64,000 bases of DNA from Jacaranda mimosifolia (lineage: Eukaryota > Streptophyta > Magnoliopsida > Lamiales > Bignoniaceae): assembly GCA_018894105.1 (NCBI GenBank), contig CM032131.1, positions 9,388,501-9,452,500 of the forward strand. Direction: 5' to 3'. Within the stretch, counting starts at the first letter, position 1; each line of letters opens with the position of its first letter. This document shows, piece by piece, positions 21,703 to 33,093 of the stretch. The position numbers and the translations under genes are program-made. The notes under the pieces are model-generated. The model ran no database searches. It worked only from the letters and a program-made list of their open reading frames with translations, and was not told the DNA's origin.

Positions 21703-22350
21703 CTAGCATGTACCCGTACTATGCACAGATGGAATTAATTTCTATTGAAAATATAATGTATTAGTATTGTTTTTATTTTATGTAAAAGTAAGTTTAATAC
21801 GTGTTTTTTTTTAATTAGATAAATATTATCAAAATTAAAGAGTTTTTCCCACCAAATCATATGCATTAATATCAATAAAAAACAATGAAAACTTAAGCTC
21901 ATCACATTATTATCAATTTAAAAAAGTATAATGTAAAAATGCAAAGACTCTTATTTTTTCCATAACCCAAGATAACTTAGTCAATTTAAAAGAAATTGAA
22001 CAAAATAATAAAAAGTGTAATACCTACAAAGATATGAAAGAATGATAAACAATATTAATAATATAAAAACTTACTGCACAATTTAAAAAAAAAAAATCAA
22101 ACAAAAGGTGAATACATTTGGGACTATTTTGAGTTTGAATGCCAAATCTTATACATATAAGTGCAAGGATAATGCTATTCGGCCAAATGAGTAGTTGCAA
22201 ATTTTTATATAATTAGCTCGAAAGTTTTAATATCACATTTTAAAAAGCTAAGCGAAGTGGAACACTACATTAATGGAAGAAAATGCTCCTCAAAAGTATT
22301 AGAAACCATGTTTTGAAATATTAAATCTAGCAAAAATTTAATCACATTTT

Positions 22351-22483
22351 GAGGAACTACTGATGAAACAAAAGTAACATTATATTTTGAGGAACTACTG
22401 ATGAAACAAAAGTAACATTTTGAGGAACTACTAATAAAACAAAAGTCACATTTGAGGAACTACTGATGAAACAAAAGTAACAT
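22351..22483. repeat. Four tandem copies of a 32-38 bp unit
   Basis: GAGGAACTACTGATGAAAC starts at 22351, 22389, 22422 (variant CTAATAAAAC) and 22454. Copies end in AAAAGTAACATT-like sequence. The array lies inside the probable Helitron. Confidence 0.85.
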
Positions 22484-22949
22484 TATATTAACTTTTTCAA
22501 GTATTACAAATACTCAATCAATAAAAACAAAAATCACATTGCCTAAGTTATGAGTTTTCTTTTAAAGTAGAAATTAAGACATGATTCATCTTTATCTTGA
22601 ATTCTTTCATCACTTATGAGACTCTACATCAGAAACTGATCACCTTTCAATATGCTTTGAGACCTTCTCAACTTGAAATTACATTATAATAAAAAAAATT
22701 CTCTGTATTCCAAATAATTATTGAAAGTGGACTAATAATAAATAATAATTTTTTTCACATGTTATTTACCTCCATTTCCCAACTTGATTGTATCATCGTC
22801 GTATTAATATAATGATTTCTATTACTCTTCCATCAAAAATCATCTATGTCCAAACCTCCTAACCATTCATATAGAAAAGGTAAAATAAATTAATGATCAA
22901 TATTTCTCATGATCCGTAAAATATTAAGGTTGTAGTAGTACTCTAGTGT

Positions 22950-22964
22950 GGGGGGGGGGGGGGG
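22950..22964 (+). repeat. G15 homopolymer
   Basis: A run of 15 G in otherwise AT-rich DNA. It may form a G-quadruplex, or its length may be a sequencing artefact. Confidence 0.9.
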
Positions 22965-24462
22965 AAGAAATACATTTATATGATTTGGTATATCTTATAC
23001 TTTAAATGAACATGAAGAAAATACCACTTGAATCATTACAAATAAGTCAAAAAAGAATCATTCTTTGATGCAAATTTTCTTGCTCACCCATTTCCTGTGC
23101 CCAGCTCATTTGTCATACTCTGCCATATTAACATAGAGAACATCAAGTTTTCAAAAATCAAGAAAAGATAATTATGTTTAATTATATATATGAAATCAAA
23201 ATTTCAATAGATACCAAATATTAGTAGAAAATGAATTTATTGTGGAAAAATTTATTGATTTCTCCTTCTTTTAGATTTGAAAGACCGAGGTAAAGCTTTT
23301 TGAAATTTGAATTTTTTCTATTTCTTCCAATTATGTTTGCATGGAATCACATAGCCCCTTTATATAGGTGTATGAAGTAGAAGAGTTTTAATCTACTGAA
23401 ATATTTTTGATATTATCTTATTATTATATATAATATTAAAGGATAATATTAAATCTTCATTTGATTGAGATTTGATGTCATCTAATGAAATTTACTTTAT
23501 TGCTATATCTTATTAGACTGCATTTTATTGGTTAAAAAATCTCAACTTTATATTTAGCTATATTAGATTTATGGACCAAATAAACATTTAGAATGTTATT
23601 TAAATTAGTTATTATATTTAAAATTGAATTTGATACTTCAATATATAAATAAAATCAATAAATTGATTATTAGTACTTTATTTTATACTCAGCCTCTTGT
23701 AATTAGTCGTAAAATTAATATATATTTTTTCAAAAAGGTTTCATCATAAACAATCAGGTATAAATAAATTTAGTTATTAAAGCAAAGAGAAAACTTAAAA
23801 AAGATCCTTGAAAAAATTGTAAATTAAGAAATCTTTGATGTATTCTAAGAGTGAGATGAAACAATTTTTATAAATAATCATTTTTTTTATATTAAAGATC
23901 AATTAAATAATTATTTATTCAACCAAGAAAATAATTTTGAAACTTTAGAAATATTTATATGGAATAGATAAGTATTCAACTAATATGAAGAGAGCAACCA
24001 ACTACCAATAATTCTTTTGATTTAAATAAAAAATTTTAAATTTTAACAATTTAGTGCGAATTAACTAAAAAAGTAATGACTTCATCTTAGAGACTATTGT
24101 TTATTTTTTTTCAATGGAAATGTAGCGACTTTATCTTAAATTATTAAAGAAAAAGATTTTATCAATTTTTTTATAATCTAGTATTAATATCTAATTGTTA
24201 ATAAATAAAATAAATTATATTTTTAAATTTGAATTAAGTTCTTACTTAATAGTATAGAGAGATTTGTTTTAAATTTCAAATGAAAGAAAATTAGAGATAA
24301 GATACAATCATATCGGTTAGAGATAATAATCAACAATTAATGAAATTTTTTAAATTTAATTAAAGAACTCAAAATTCTAAGAATTTGCCACTTGGTCAAA
24401 ATTACAATCAAAATTGAGTAATTGTGGGTCCCACACCGTTGTGCTATATATAATAGTATAGA

Positions 24463-25247
24463 TATACCCATAAATCTAAAATTTCAAAATTTTGAAACTT
24501 AAGTTTACCAATTAAATTGAATTGAGTAAAATTTAGTATAGTTGAAGGATTATGAATGAAGTAGTTGGATGTTACCATTTGGGCATAATGAATAAGACGT
24601 CTTGTACCCCCACTTTTTCAAATAAATCATTTGCTACTTAAAACTCATTGATATAACAATTCCACTTTTTCCTTATCGTCCCTAGGACATAAATGCACGA
24701 GACATCCTTTACGTCAATCAAGATAGGGATTTTTTAAAGAAGTATTTAGCATTGAATTTAAGGCAATGTTTTATTTTAACTTAAGGTGTTCTCCAAGAAT
24801 ATATTTTGTCACTAAAACTGAATATCTAGAAAATGAAGTAATGTTGATTTTATTTTAAAACAAAGACAAATTTTACTATAAATATTTTATTAGATAAATT
24901 TGTGTTTGATAATTAGGATATCATATTAAACTTTTATTTTATATTCATATTATTTTTATAGTAGTAAAGTAATTACAAATATATGTTCATATTAAAATAT
25001 TGAAAGTTATGAATATATATAGTTTATACGATGATTTGAAAAAAAAATTAAACTATTTTGAGAAAAAATATTTTATTGTCGGAAACAAAAACAAGCATGA
25101 ATTAATCTTTTTTCTTCTTTTCTGGGTGCCCAACGTCTTCAAGAAGGTTTTAGTAATTAAATTCCATTGAAAAATTCAAGAAATTATTATTTATTTTTTC
25201 GGTAATTGTTCTTATATTGTACGTTTCAAAATATTTGATGATGTAAG
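24463..25247. other. AT-rich non-coding DNA
   Basis: I see no gene or element boundary in this stretch. Confidence 0.5.
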
Positions 25248-25584
25248 TGTAACGCCCCAATCCGTAAGTATGAAAAAAATTTAAATTTAATAAATTGGAT
25301 CCTAGCGTTGAGAGCCTATGATAATAAAAATAATAATTGTAATATTAAATCAAAATGGTCCTAGGTAACCCATGCTTAATTAATTAGGGCCATAGTGTGG
25401 CATTGAAAAAATCAAGGGACCGAAAGTTAATAAAATAAGGGCTTAATTACAAAAAATTAGGAACTAGGCAGGGCCAATTTGTGAGAGGAAGAAAGATTGA
25501 GGGGTTAATCGACAACCCTATGGCAAATGTAAGATACTAAAGAATTGAGTGACCAGATTGGGATCTGTGGAAAGTTTTCGAGGT
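25248..25584 (+). repeat. Gypsy (Del/Tekay-like) LTR, 5' fragment
   Basis: It begins TGTAACGCCCCAATCC and shares GTAAGTATG, AATAAATTGGATCCTAG, CATGCTTAATTAATTAG and TTAGGAACTAGG with the LTR starting at 61291. After about 337 bases it is interrupted by a CACTA terminus. Confidence 0.75.
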
Positions 25585-25945
25585 CACTACAAGAAAAAAT
25601 GGCTTTAGCAACCAAATTCTCAGTGACTATAATAAAATGGTAGCTAAAAATATAATTTTAGCAGCCAAAAGTAATTTGGTTGTTAAAATCAAGTTACATG
25701 AATATTTTATCGACCAATCAATATTTGGTAGCTGTAAATGGTCACTATAATTTGACCAACCTTAGCCAATGATATAGCGACCAAAGTTGGAATTTCTAGC
25801 AAAAATTTCCATGGTTGCTATATATGAATATTAATTGCGATCAATTTAACAACAAAATATTGGATAGTTAGTATTGGTCTTTTAAATTGATGATTAACAA
25901 CCAGTTATTTTGATTGCTAAAATAATAGTCATTGCCATCTGTTGG
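25585..25945 (+). mobile_element. CACTA (En/Spm-type) element terminus
   Basis: CACTACAAGAAAAAATGGC is the usual plant CACTA end. It is followed by about 350 bases with many subterminal words in both orientations: AGCAACCAAA, CAGCCAAAA, TTTGGTTGTTAAA, GCGACCAAAG and GATTGCTAAAA. The three bases before it, GGT, would be the target duplication. No matching CTTGTAGTG end was found downstream, and no transposase is recognisable, so the size of the element is unknown. Confidence 0.7.
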
Positions 25946-28900
25946 ATTGTATTTCTGAGTAGTTCTTGAAAATATATCAAGAAAACCTTCTAAATTGAGC
26001 TCTAAGAGCCAAATTGATTTTGAAGTAAATCTTCTAAAAATAATAATTTAAGTATGAAAAAATTAATTTATTAAATAATTAAATAATATTTTACTTTAAA
26101 TTGTGTGTTAAAATTAAAGTAGAACTCTGAAATAAAAATCTCGAGATAAAAATCTCAAGAAATTGAAATAAAAAGTATACATTTCTAGATAAAGTACAAA
26201 ATGAAACAAAAAGGAATCAAAAAATGTTTAGCTAGTCAGAGTCATCATTAGTAATATTTCAGATTTCTAAAGGGAGGTTGCATCAAGGTCCAAAATGTAA
26301 AGACAACATGAATCCCATTTCTAATTGGGATCAAAATCAAGTCCCCATTCCTTCAAAACAGTGCGTTAAATTGAGGGGCAAATTTCCCTCAATCACTTGC
26401 TTCCAGACCAGGTTTTGATCCCTCTCCAGAGCAAATTTCAGCACATAACATGGGTGTCCAGCTTGATGCAGGGATCAACTCCCAATTTGAGTGCAATTTG
26501 CAAATTTTGAACAACAAGTTTTCAGCGCAGTTTCAACACAGGCAGCTCAGGTCACCACAACAATATGCATCCCTAAACAATAAAAAATTCCAGCAGCAAT
26601 GTAAATAGCACCTCAATTGCTGCAAGTTGGGAGCAATATTTCAAGAGCCAACAATCGAGCAAACAATCATAATTTCCAGCCAATAAAAAGGTGTTACAAC
26701 AGCAACAAAATCCAGCAACCAAATGTTGATACAACTATTTAGATTCCTTGATTGAACCATTGAACTCAAGACCATAGCAGACAAGCATTTATCAAATCTA
26801 CAAGCAAAATTCCAGCATGAAGGCTCAATTGCTGTACATACTACACAAGCAGCAATTGTTCTGACACTGAACAATATGAGTAGAATTTCCATGCTAAAAC
26901 CATTCCCTCATTCAATACAAAAACAATCACCATTCTTACTGATTCAGACCTAAGAGCAGAGGATTCAACGAGTCAAGAATACCCAAAGCAAAGAAAGAAA
27001 AGCATCATGCCAAAAGTTCAATGTCAAACTAAGATGCTGTCCACATACCATTACATCAAAACCCTTACAGTAGGATAGCAAACAATTCGCATACAGCCTG
27101 AGAGTAAAATGTTACAAGCAGAAGGAAAAATATTAAAATTTGAATTTATATGGGAAAGTAAAGCAACATTTACCATTTGATTAAGCAAGTTAGATCACCA
27201 CAAAATAGATAGCAAATCTTTTGAACATACCAATCCACCCTAAACATAACCCACTGCAATACTAGTTAGTATACACATGTAAAATGCTCCCAGCCATGCT
27301 GTACTCTATTACAGGAAGAGCATGTCATATGCAAAAATTCAATTGCAGAATGAAACGGAATATGTACAGCTCAGTAAAATGTGATGAACTGGATATAATA
27401 AGGAAGGAGAAGCATGTTGCCATTTAAAACCTAATTTCCATGAGTTTGAAAGGAAACTATCAAAACGTGGTACAACCCCTACATCCCTCTTCATAAGAGA
27501 CACTGGAGGTGCCACTCTCTTGGAAAGAAGACCAAACTCCTTATATATTCTTCTTTTCAAGAGACCAAAAAGAAGAACACCAGTAACATCTGCACCAACC
27601 ATGAGACTCTTGAAACTACTGACTTCATTCAAAGTGCTTTGACATGTGAATCGCGGTAAGATACTTACCTTGAGAGATTATAGAAATGCTCTATGTACAA
27701 CATATTTCACATGTATGTAGCAGCAAGAAAGAACAAAGTTTTTAGAAGATATCTTAAGCTAAAGAAGTATGAATATTATACTTTTTTTTTTACTCAGAAT
27801 AGGTTTGGGATGTATTAGCAATCAAATGAGAAATTACATAGCAAGAGTATTTGAGAGAAACCATGAATGAGGAAGTACTTCTTTCCCTTACAATATTTCT
27901 CCAAAGTGCTAATCTCTCCTAATGGAAAAGAAAAAAACCTGAAATTAAAATAATTAGATCCCCTAAAGGAAATGAAAAGTACATAAATCAAAATTAAAAA
28001 CAATATTGTGGATGGGAAGACTTCCACATGTCGGGCCCTTTTCCAACTAAGAATCCCAAATTGAGCAAGAAAGCATAAAATTGAGGAGCAATTTCAAATC
28101 ACTAGGTGCCAAATCAACTCTAGTTCCATAACAGCGCCAATTTTCGGAAGCCTCCAATTCGAATCCTCATTTCAGCAGAAGAAAAATAAGTCTCACCGAA
28201 GTCAAAGCTGCCAACATTAATTGAAGAGCACTACTGAGTCCATAAACGCCAAGAAATGGGCAGATTTTGAGTCCTTAATCTAGTGAGAAATTCAGCCAAA
28301 CATTCCCAAGTTTGATTCTTCACAACAAAGAAAGACCAACCTTTCAAACGACCCAGGATCGAATGCCCATTCCAGCAGATTGTGCAATTAGAAAATAAGA
28401 AGCACTCTCCTAAGTGCTTGAGTTCAATTCACCATGATAGCAAAGTTTCCAACAATTGCAACATCCCAGTAGCTAAGACAAAATAGCAACACATTATCAA
28501 AATTTTGTACATGAACAACTGCAGCAAAATAAGATGCACTACTCATCTTAAAAATTCTATTAATTGGTCAAGGCAGATTCAAGTAACCCTTTAGAGTTCC
28601 CTTGGCAAACAAAATTCTAGGCAAGCATATTCCAAGCAGTAGTAAATTCTAGGCACATAACATCAAACAACAACATACAAATCTATATTGACTCATAACA
28701 AAATTTTCAGTAAAGGGACAACAACCCATGCAGGAAAACAAAACTGAATGGTTATTTCTGAACTGTCACATAGTAATTAAATGGAGTTAGCAAGTGGTAT
28801 TTGATCAGATCCTATAGACACCCTGCATTACTCAACTCATCTTACTAATATCAACTGATCACATTCATTTTAAATCCTTAAATCACATAGGAACTTCCCA

Positions 28901-28990
28901 ATATGTAGAATGCCTAAATTCATATCCAAACTATCCTAAACAAAAGGTCAGTCATGAATCCTAATATTATCCAATGCCCGGGTCATCGAC
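25946..28990. other. Unassigned region, possible CACTA interior or host remnant
   Basis: About 3 kb less AT-extreme than its surroundings, without a recognised gene. Minus-strand open frames at 26892-26641, 27632-27339 and 28027-27815 have no family I know. The middle one (97 residues, starting MNEVSSFKSLMVGADVTGV) has mixed, protein-like composition and could be an exon. The absence of clear repeats suggests captured or low-copy DNA. Confidence 0.4.
27339..27632 (-). CDS. Unrecognised exon-like open frame
   Basis: This is a 97-residue open frame of unknown family. It has a hydrophobic patch (DVTGVLLFGLL) followed by a basic segment (KRRIYKEF, LLSKRVAPP, MKRDVGVVPRF). It has no signal for a domain that I know. 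Its amino-acid composition is more balanced than the poly-Phe/Leu or poly-Lys chance frames around it, which is the only reason to list it. Nothing nearby suggests an operon-like or exon partner. It may be a chance frame. Confidence 0.2.
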   Translation of the reverse strand: MNEVSSFKSLMVGADVTGVLLFGLLKRRIYKEFGLLSKRVAPPVSLMKRDVGVVPRFDSFLSNSWKLGFKWQHASPSLLYPVHHILLSCTYSVSFCN

Positions 28991-28993
28991 AAA

Positions 28994-29010
28994 CCTAGGC
29001 TCTTATACCA
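28994..29010 (-). other. Primer-binding site of a Gypsy element on the minus strand
   Basis: Minus-strand TGGTATAAGAGCCTAGG is close to the Met-tRNA-type PBS of Del/Tekay elements, compared with TGGTATCAAAGCCTAAG at 57959. It sits four bases inside the LTR end at 29015. Confidence 0.7.
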
Positions 29011-29014
29011 TCTC

Positions 29015-29244
29015 TGTGGTGCCCCTCTTCGAATAACACCTAAGCTAAGATGCCACTCCGATTCAGACTTAAATCTCAACCCACAATACAGGCAATAGGC
29101 CCATCAAATTTTTTCCCCAAAATTATCAGAGATAGCTACGAGCTTCAACTTAAAAAATCCTCAACAAAAGTATAGTTTACTTGCATTAACTAATTCCGTA
29201 GCATTCCTTATTCCATACATACCACAAACCTTAATTTTATCCTG
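29015..29244 (-). repeat. Gypsy LTR, 3' end fragment on the minus strand
   Basis: On the minus strand it ends GGGGCACCACA, next to the PBS at 28994-29010. It is cut at about 29245 by Copia element B. Only about 230 bases remain. The opposite orientation to the LTR piece at 25248 shows that they come from different insertions. Confidence 0.6.
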
Positions 29245-30250
29245 TCATATAGCCATATCACATCTCATATGGCATTTTTGGCATCGACTTTGAGGGTACC
29301 ATGTTAAGTAGCCTCGCTACCATATCTAATGTGTATTCTCAAAAGGATATAGCCACATCGAAAAAGCTTATCAAGAAACATACCATGTCCAACAAGGTAC
29401 GGTTTCTATTCTCAACAACTCCATTATGTTGGGGTGTAACGAGTGGAGTCCATTAAGAGAGAATCCCATTCTTCTTTAGATAATCCAAGAATTCAGTACT
29501 TAAGTATTCTCCCCCTCAATTCGAGTGAAGAGCTTTAACACTAAATCCCTATTGCTTTTCTACTTTATTCATATACTCTTTGAACTGTTCAAAGGCTTTG
29601 GACTTATACTCATAAGATACACTGCCTGAATCGAGTGTGATCATCGGTGAAGGTAATGAAGTAAGAATAGCCTCCTCTCGCACTAACTCTTAGTGGGCCA
29701 CAAATATCCATATGGTCAAATCTAAAGGACTTGTGGTTCACTCCGATTGTCCTACAAAAGGAGCTTTGGTCATTTTTCCCTTCAAACAATATTCACAAGT
29801 AGGAAAGTCCTCAATGCTACTAACATTTAGTGCTTTGAGAGCTTCTAACTTGTTTATCCTATTTTTAGAAATATGTCTAAGTCTTTCATGCTAAAAGATG
29901 GCATCTTCTTGGTTATCTAATTTTCTTTTTACTTGATTGAAAGTGTATTAGTGACGTTTGAGAATCAAAAAAATGTATAATCCTTTGTTAAGTATAACAT
30001 GAGCAACTAAAGAATCCATTCTCTAATGCCTTCAATCTCCCATTTGATATAGTAGGATCAAATCCTTTGGTATTCAAAACAGGAATTGAAATAATGTTCT
30101 CAACAATATATAGTACATAATAACAAAGGTTCAATACTAGTATAGAGTACCCTAAGTCTAACTTATTATATGCCTTCAGCTTTGGCTGCAACTCTTGCTC
30201 CTTTGCCAAGGCGGTGGATCATATCTCCCTCACTTATATTTATTCTTCTT
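29245..30250 (-). pseudogene. Copia pol fragment: GAG-pre-integrase and integrase
   Basis: On the minus strand the pre-integrase zinc-binding segment at about 29930-29745 reads HERLRHISKNRINKLEAL then PTCEYC, an HHCC arrangement. The integrase core follows with the MDICGPLRVS and GYSYFITFTDD words and the block TPQHNGVVENRNRTLLDM at about 29455-29405. The frame is lost at 29245 after VPSKSMPKMPYEM. Stops and shifts are present (for example before the EFKCW-like middle). Upstream, 30250-29930 is the degenerate protease to pre-integrase part; no protease triad is clearly visible. Confidence 0.82.
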
Positions 30251-30324
30251 TCTTTTCTTTGTAACAAATTACAAAGATAATAACCACATATGACATCATA
30301 TATCCATGAGAAAGAATTTTATCC

Positions 30325-31155
30325 TTAAATGCACTTCAATAAAGTACATACCCTTCTCAAGGGTGCTAAGGTAAGCCTAGCAATTCCTTTTCCAATGTCC
30401 ATTTTTTCACCACAATGGAAACAAGTAGCTTCGGTTTTAGCCGCTTTCTTTTTTTTGATTCCCCAAGAACTCTTTAAGGGTTGCTTTCCCTTAGAGGAAG
30501 AACTTTTTTTCCTTTTACCTCCCTTTCTAGGACCCTCAGACTTGGAAAAGAAATTAAGCATAAAAAGCTTGTCCTTTTTCATTGTCACCTCGACAGTCAC
30601 CAACATATTAACCAATTCGTTAATTGTCATTTCCTTCTTGAACACATTAAAGTTCATAACGAATTGGTTGAATGAGCTAGCCAATGATTGAAGGATTATA
30701 TCCACGTAGAGCTCATTGTCTATGATTACGTCCAATTGACCTAGCTTCTCAAGGAGCCCAATCATCTTTAGTCCATGATCCTTATTCATTCTTGACCTAA
30801 AGAGCTCCCTTGATAAAGCGAACCTTTCGTGTCTAGTTTGAACACCATACAACTCTTGTAGGTGTAGGTAGATGTTGTAAGAATTTTTCATGTGCTCGTG
30901 AGTCTCTTGAAGCTCATTAGTCAAAGAAGCCATATTATTGCATCTCGTTTGTAGATCATCATCCACAAACTTCATGAACAATTCACGTGCCTCATCGGTG
31001 GCATCATCACCAATGGTGTCCGGGGGACTTTGATCAAGCACATAAGTCCTCTTTTCAGAATCTAGAATTATCTTGAGGTTTATCAACCAATCACGAAAGT
31101 TTATCCCATATAGCTTATTAGTTTCAAAAATAACGTTGAGTGGATTTTTAGCCAT
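30325..31155 (-). CDS. Copia gag polyprotein, long intact frame (element B)
   Basis: This is the longest uninterrupted open frame in the window: 276 residues starting MAKNPLNVIFETNKLYGINF. Gag forms the virus-like particle that packages element RNA. Visible parts: the DUF4219-like N-terminal lead, INFRDWLINLKIILD, the UBN2-type gag core with LYGVQTRHERFALSRELF and the INELVNMLVTVE helix, then a Lys/Ser-rich linker. A zinc knuckle begins CFHCGEK at about residue 245. The knuckle is broken after that: the His and third Cys are lost in a shifted frame, which ends the protein prematurely. No pol continues in frame. The start ATG matches the ATG at 51509 in element C, which supports this start. 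Confidence 0.85.
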   Translation of the reverse strand: MAKNPLNVIFETNKLYGINFRDWLINLKIILDSEKRTYVLDQSPPDTIGDDATDEARELFMKFVDDDLQTRCNNMASLTNELQETHEHMKNSYNIYLHLQELYGVQTRHERFALSRELFRSRMNKDHGLKMIGLLEKLGQLDVIIDNELYVDIILQSLASSFNQFVMNFNVFKKEMTINELVNMLVTVEVTMKKDKLFMLNFFSKSEGPRKGGKRKKSSSSKGKQPLKSSWGIKKKKAAKTEATCFHCGEKMDIGKGIARLTLAPLRRVCTLLKCI

Positions 31156-33078
31156 TTTGAGTTTGAGATTTCAAAAATCTACAAAAGGCGAAAAGAAGAG
31201 TATAAGCATGTGATTGAATATAGATATTGAAAACATGTTCATGGTCTTTCAAGTATGTTTTTTTCCCACTATTTTATCAAATTCTTCACCCCCTAAAAGA
31301 ATTCGGGAAATCTTATTTCCTAGTGAGAATCAAGGCCTTAAAGACTTGTAAGTGGACCCCTGTGATGAGTGCCATCCACAAACAATCAAAAGGTAAGCAA
31401 CTTTTGCTAATTGCATCTCTATGCAACCCTTGATACATTTTGCCTCACTTTTCACGTAGATCACCTTGATGGACAACACTCTACATTACTAGGTGTTAAG
31501 TCGGACCTACCAATCAAACTTTGATTCGAGACTGCTCCATGACATCCCTCGTGATGAGTGCTAATGCATGAGAAGCATCAAATCAAAGGTGCATCATATT
31601 CTAAATATATTATCATAGCTTTCTAGTTAAGTGTGACCCCTGTGATGAGTGCCATCACACAAAGATAATAGCATCATCATGTCATATACTATTGGAAAAA
31701 GGCATGGATTAATTAAAACTCCTTTTAATTTGTATCCATTTTGACTTAATATTTGAAATGGATGGATTTTCTTGCTTGCAAAGATATCATCAATTTTATC
31801 TTCTTATTTAGGTTTTCTATATCCTAACTATGCATCTCATACATCAATAGGATATGGAAAGCATAAATAAGTAAATACGCCTAGTATGTTTCTAGGGTAG
31901 GATGACCATGAGCCTTAACCAAGTGGAGCACTTAGAGCTATAGGTGCACTATTTAGTTGATTTTAAGTGAATTGATTAAATCTAGCTATTATATGAGTGT
32001 ATCACCATACATTCATGAGTCTTCATGCCTCCAATAGTTTTCTTTGCTCCTTGTAACATTTACATAAGAAAGAAATCCCCATTCCTAGTGATTTTACTCT
32101 CATAACATTTACAAGATAGAAATTAAGAAGCATGCAAGCCCTAATTTAATACAACCATTTTCAACAACTTGAAGCAAATAAAATCAATATTAAAGGCTCA
32201 TGATCATCCTCATTCATTCATCATCTATTCAACAATTAAATGAACAACATAAAAATCATGAATTGACATTAAATTCTGACAATTAAATGCTTATCTCATA
32301 AACAATTAATTGGGCAAGCAAGACTAAGCCCTCATAATTGCAGATTAACTTTAATAGGATTTTAAAAGCAATCAAAAATGTCAAACATTATTTTAAGAAC
32401 TTGCACAACACATGTACATCTATGTAGGATAATTCAATACACTTTTGGTCATATAAGGAACACAAAAATAGGCTGAAAACTCATCCCTCCCTGAACTCGC
32501 TGCTGCTACCCCAACCTGGGCGCACGGCTACGCGGCAAGCAAGCGCCAGGCACGCCCGCTACGTGGTTAGCCCTTGGCCAGGCAAAGTAGCTGCCTTGTT
32601 TTGGGGTTTGGACCAAGTATTTTAGAACACCTCCTAATTAAACATCAAATCACACATTATAGATGAAATTTCAGATACAAAACACCTTTTAAACTGAAAT
32701 TTCAAGTGCTCAAACATGCTTCAAAAATTAAGTTTACGTGTGAATCAACATTATCCTAAAATATCCAATAATCTCCAATCAAATTGGATCCAAAAATAAC
32801 CAAAACACCTTAAAGCCAAATTTATCATGCTATATCAACATAAAACATCAACTATTGCTAAATCAACATTCAACATTAGCAACTATGAATTAAAATATAT
32901 TAACATATGGATTAACACTTAAAACACATATTGACATAATTTCAATTCATCAACAAAAGAGCTACAAGCATCATCATCCAAACACTCCAATCCATAAATT
33001 GGATCAAGTATTTAGAGATCTTGATCAATCCATCACATGAATCAATCAATCAAAAATCCAAATCAAAGCATGAAATTA
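31156..33078 (-). other. Copia B leader (between PBS and gag)
   Basis: This non-coding leader of about 1.9 kb matches 49521-51508 of element C in pieces, reversed. It has repeated GATGGCACTCATCAC motifs (minus strand) near 31355-31385, 31540-31567 and 31635-31665, and a GC-rich island at 32495-32600. Confidence 0.75.
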
Positions 33079-33091
33079 GGCTTTGATACCA
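33079..33091 (-). other. PBS of Copia B
   Basis: Minus-strand TGGTATCAAAGCC fits initiator Met-tRNA priming. It stands two bases inside the LTR end. Confidence 0.75.
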
Positions 33092-33093
33092 CT

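Larger units (their letters stand above)
21703..24462 (-). mobile_element. Probable non-autonomous Helitron
   Basis: On the minus strand the segment starts TCTATACTATTATATATAGC at 24462, the conserved 5' start of plant Helitrons. It ends in CTAG at 21706-21703, preceded by a decayed hairpin (CTGTGC-ATA-GTACGG) 10 bases before the end. The flanking bases on that strand are A before and T after, as for insertion between A and T. There is no Rep/helicase coding and no open frame of note in these 2.76 kb, so it would depend on another Helitron. Direct repeats and a G15 tract are inside. Confidence 0.65.
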
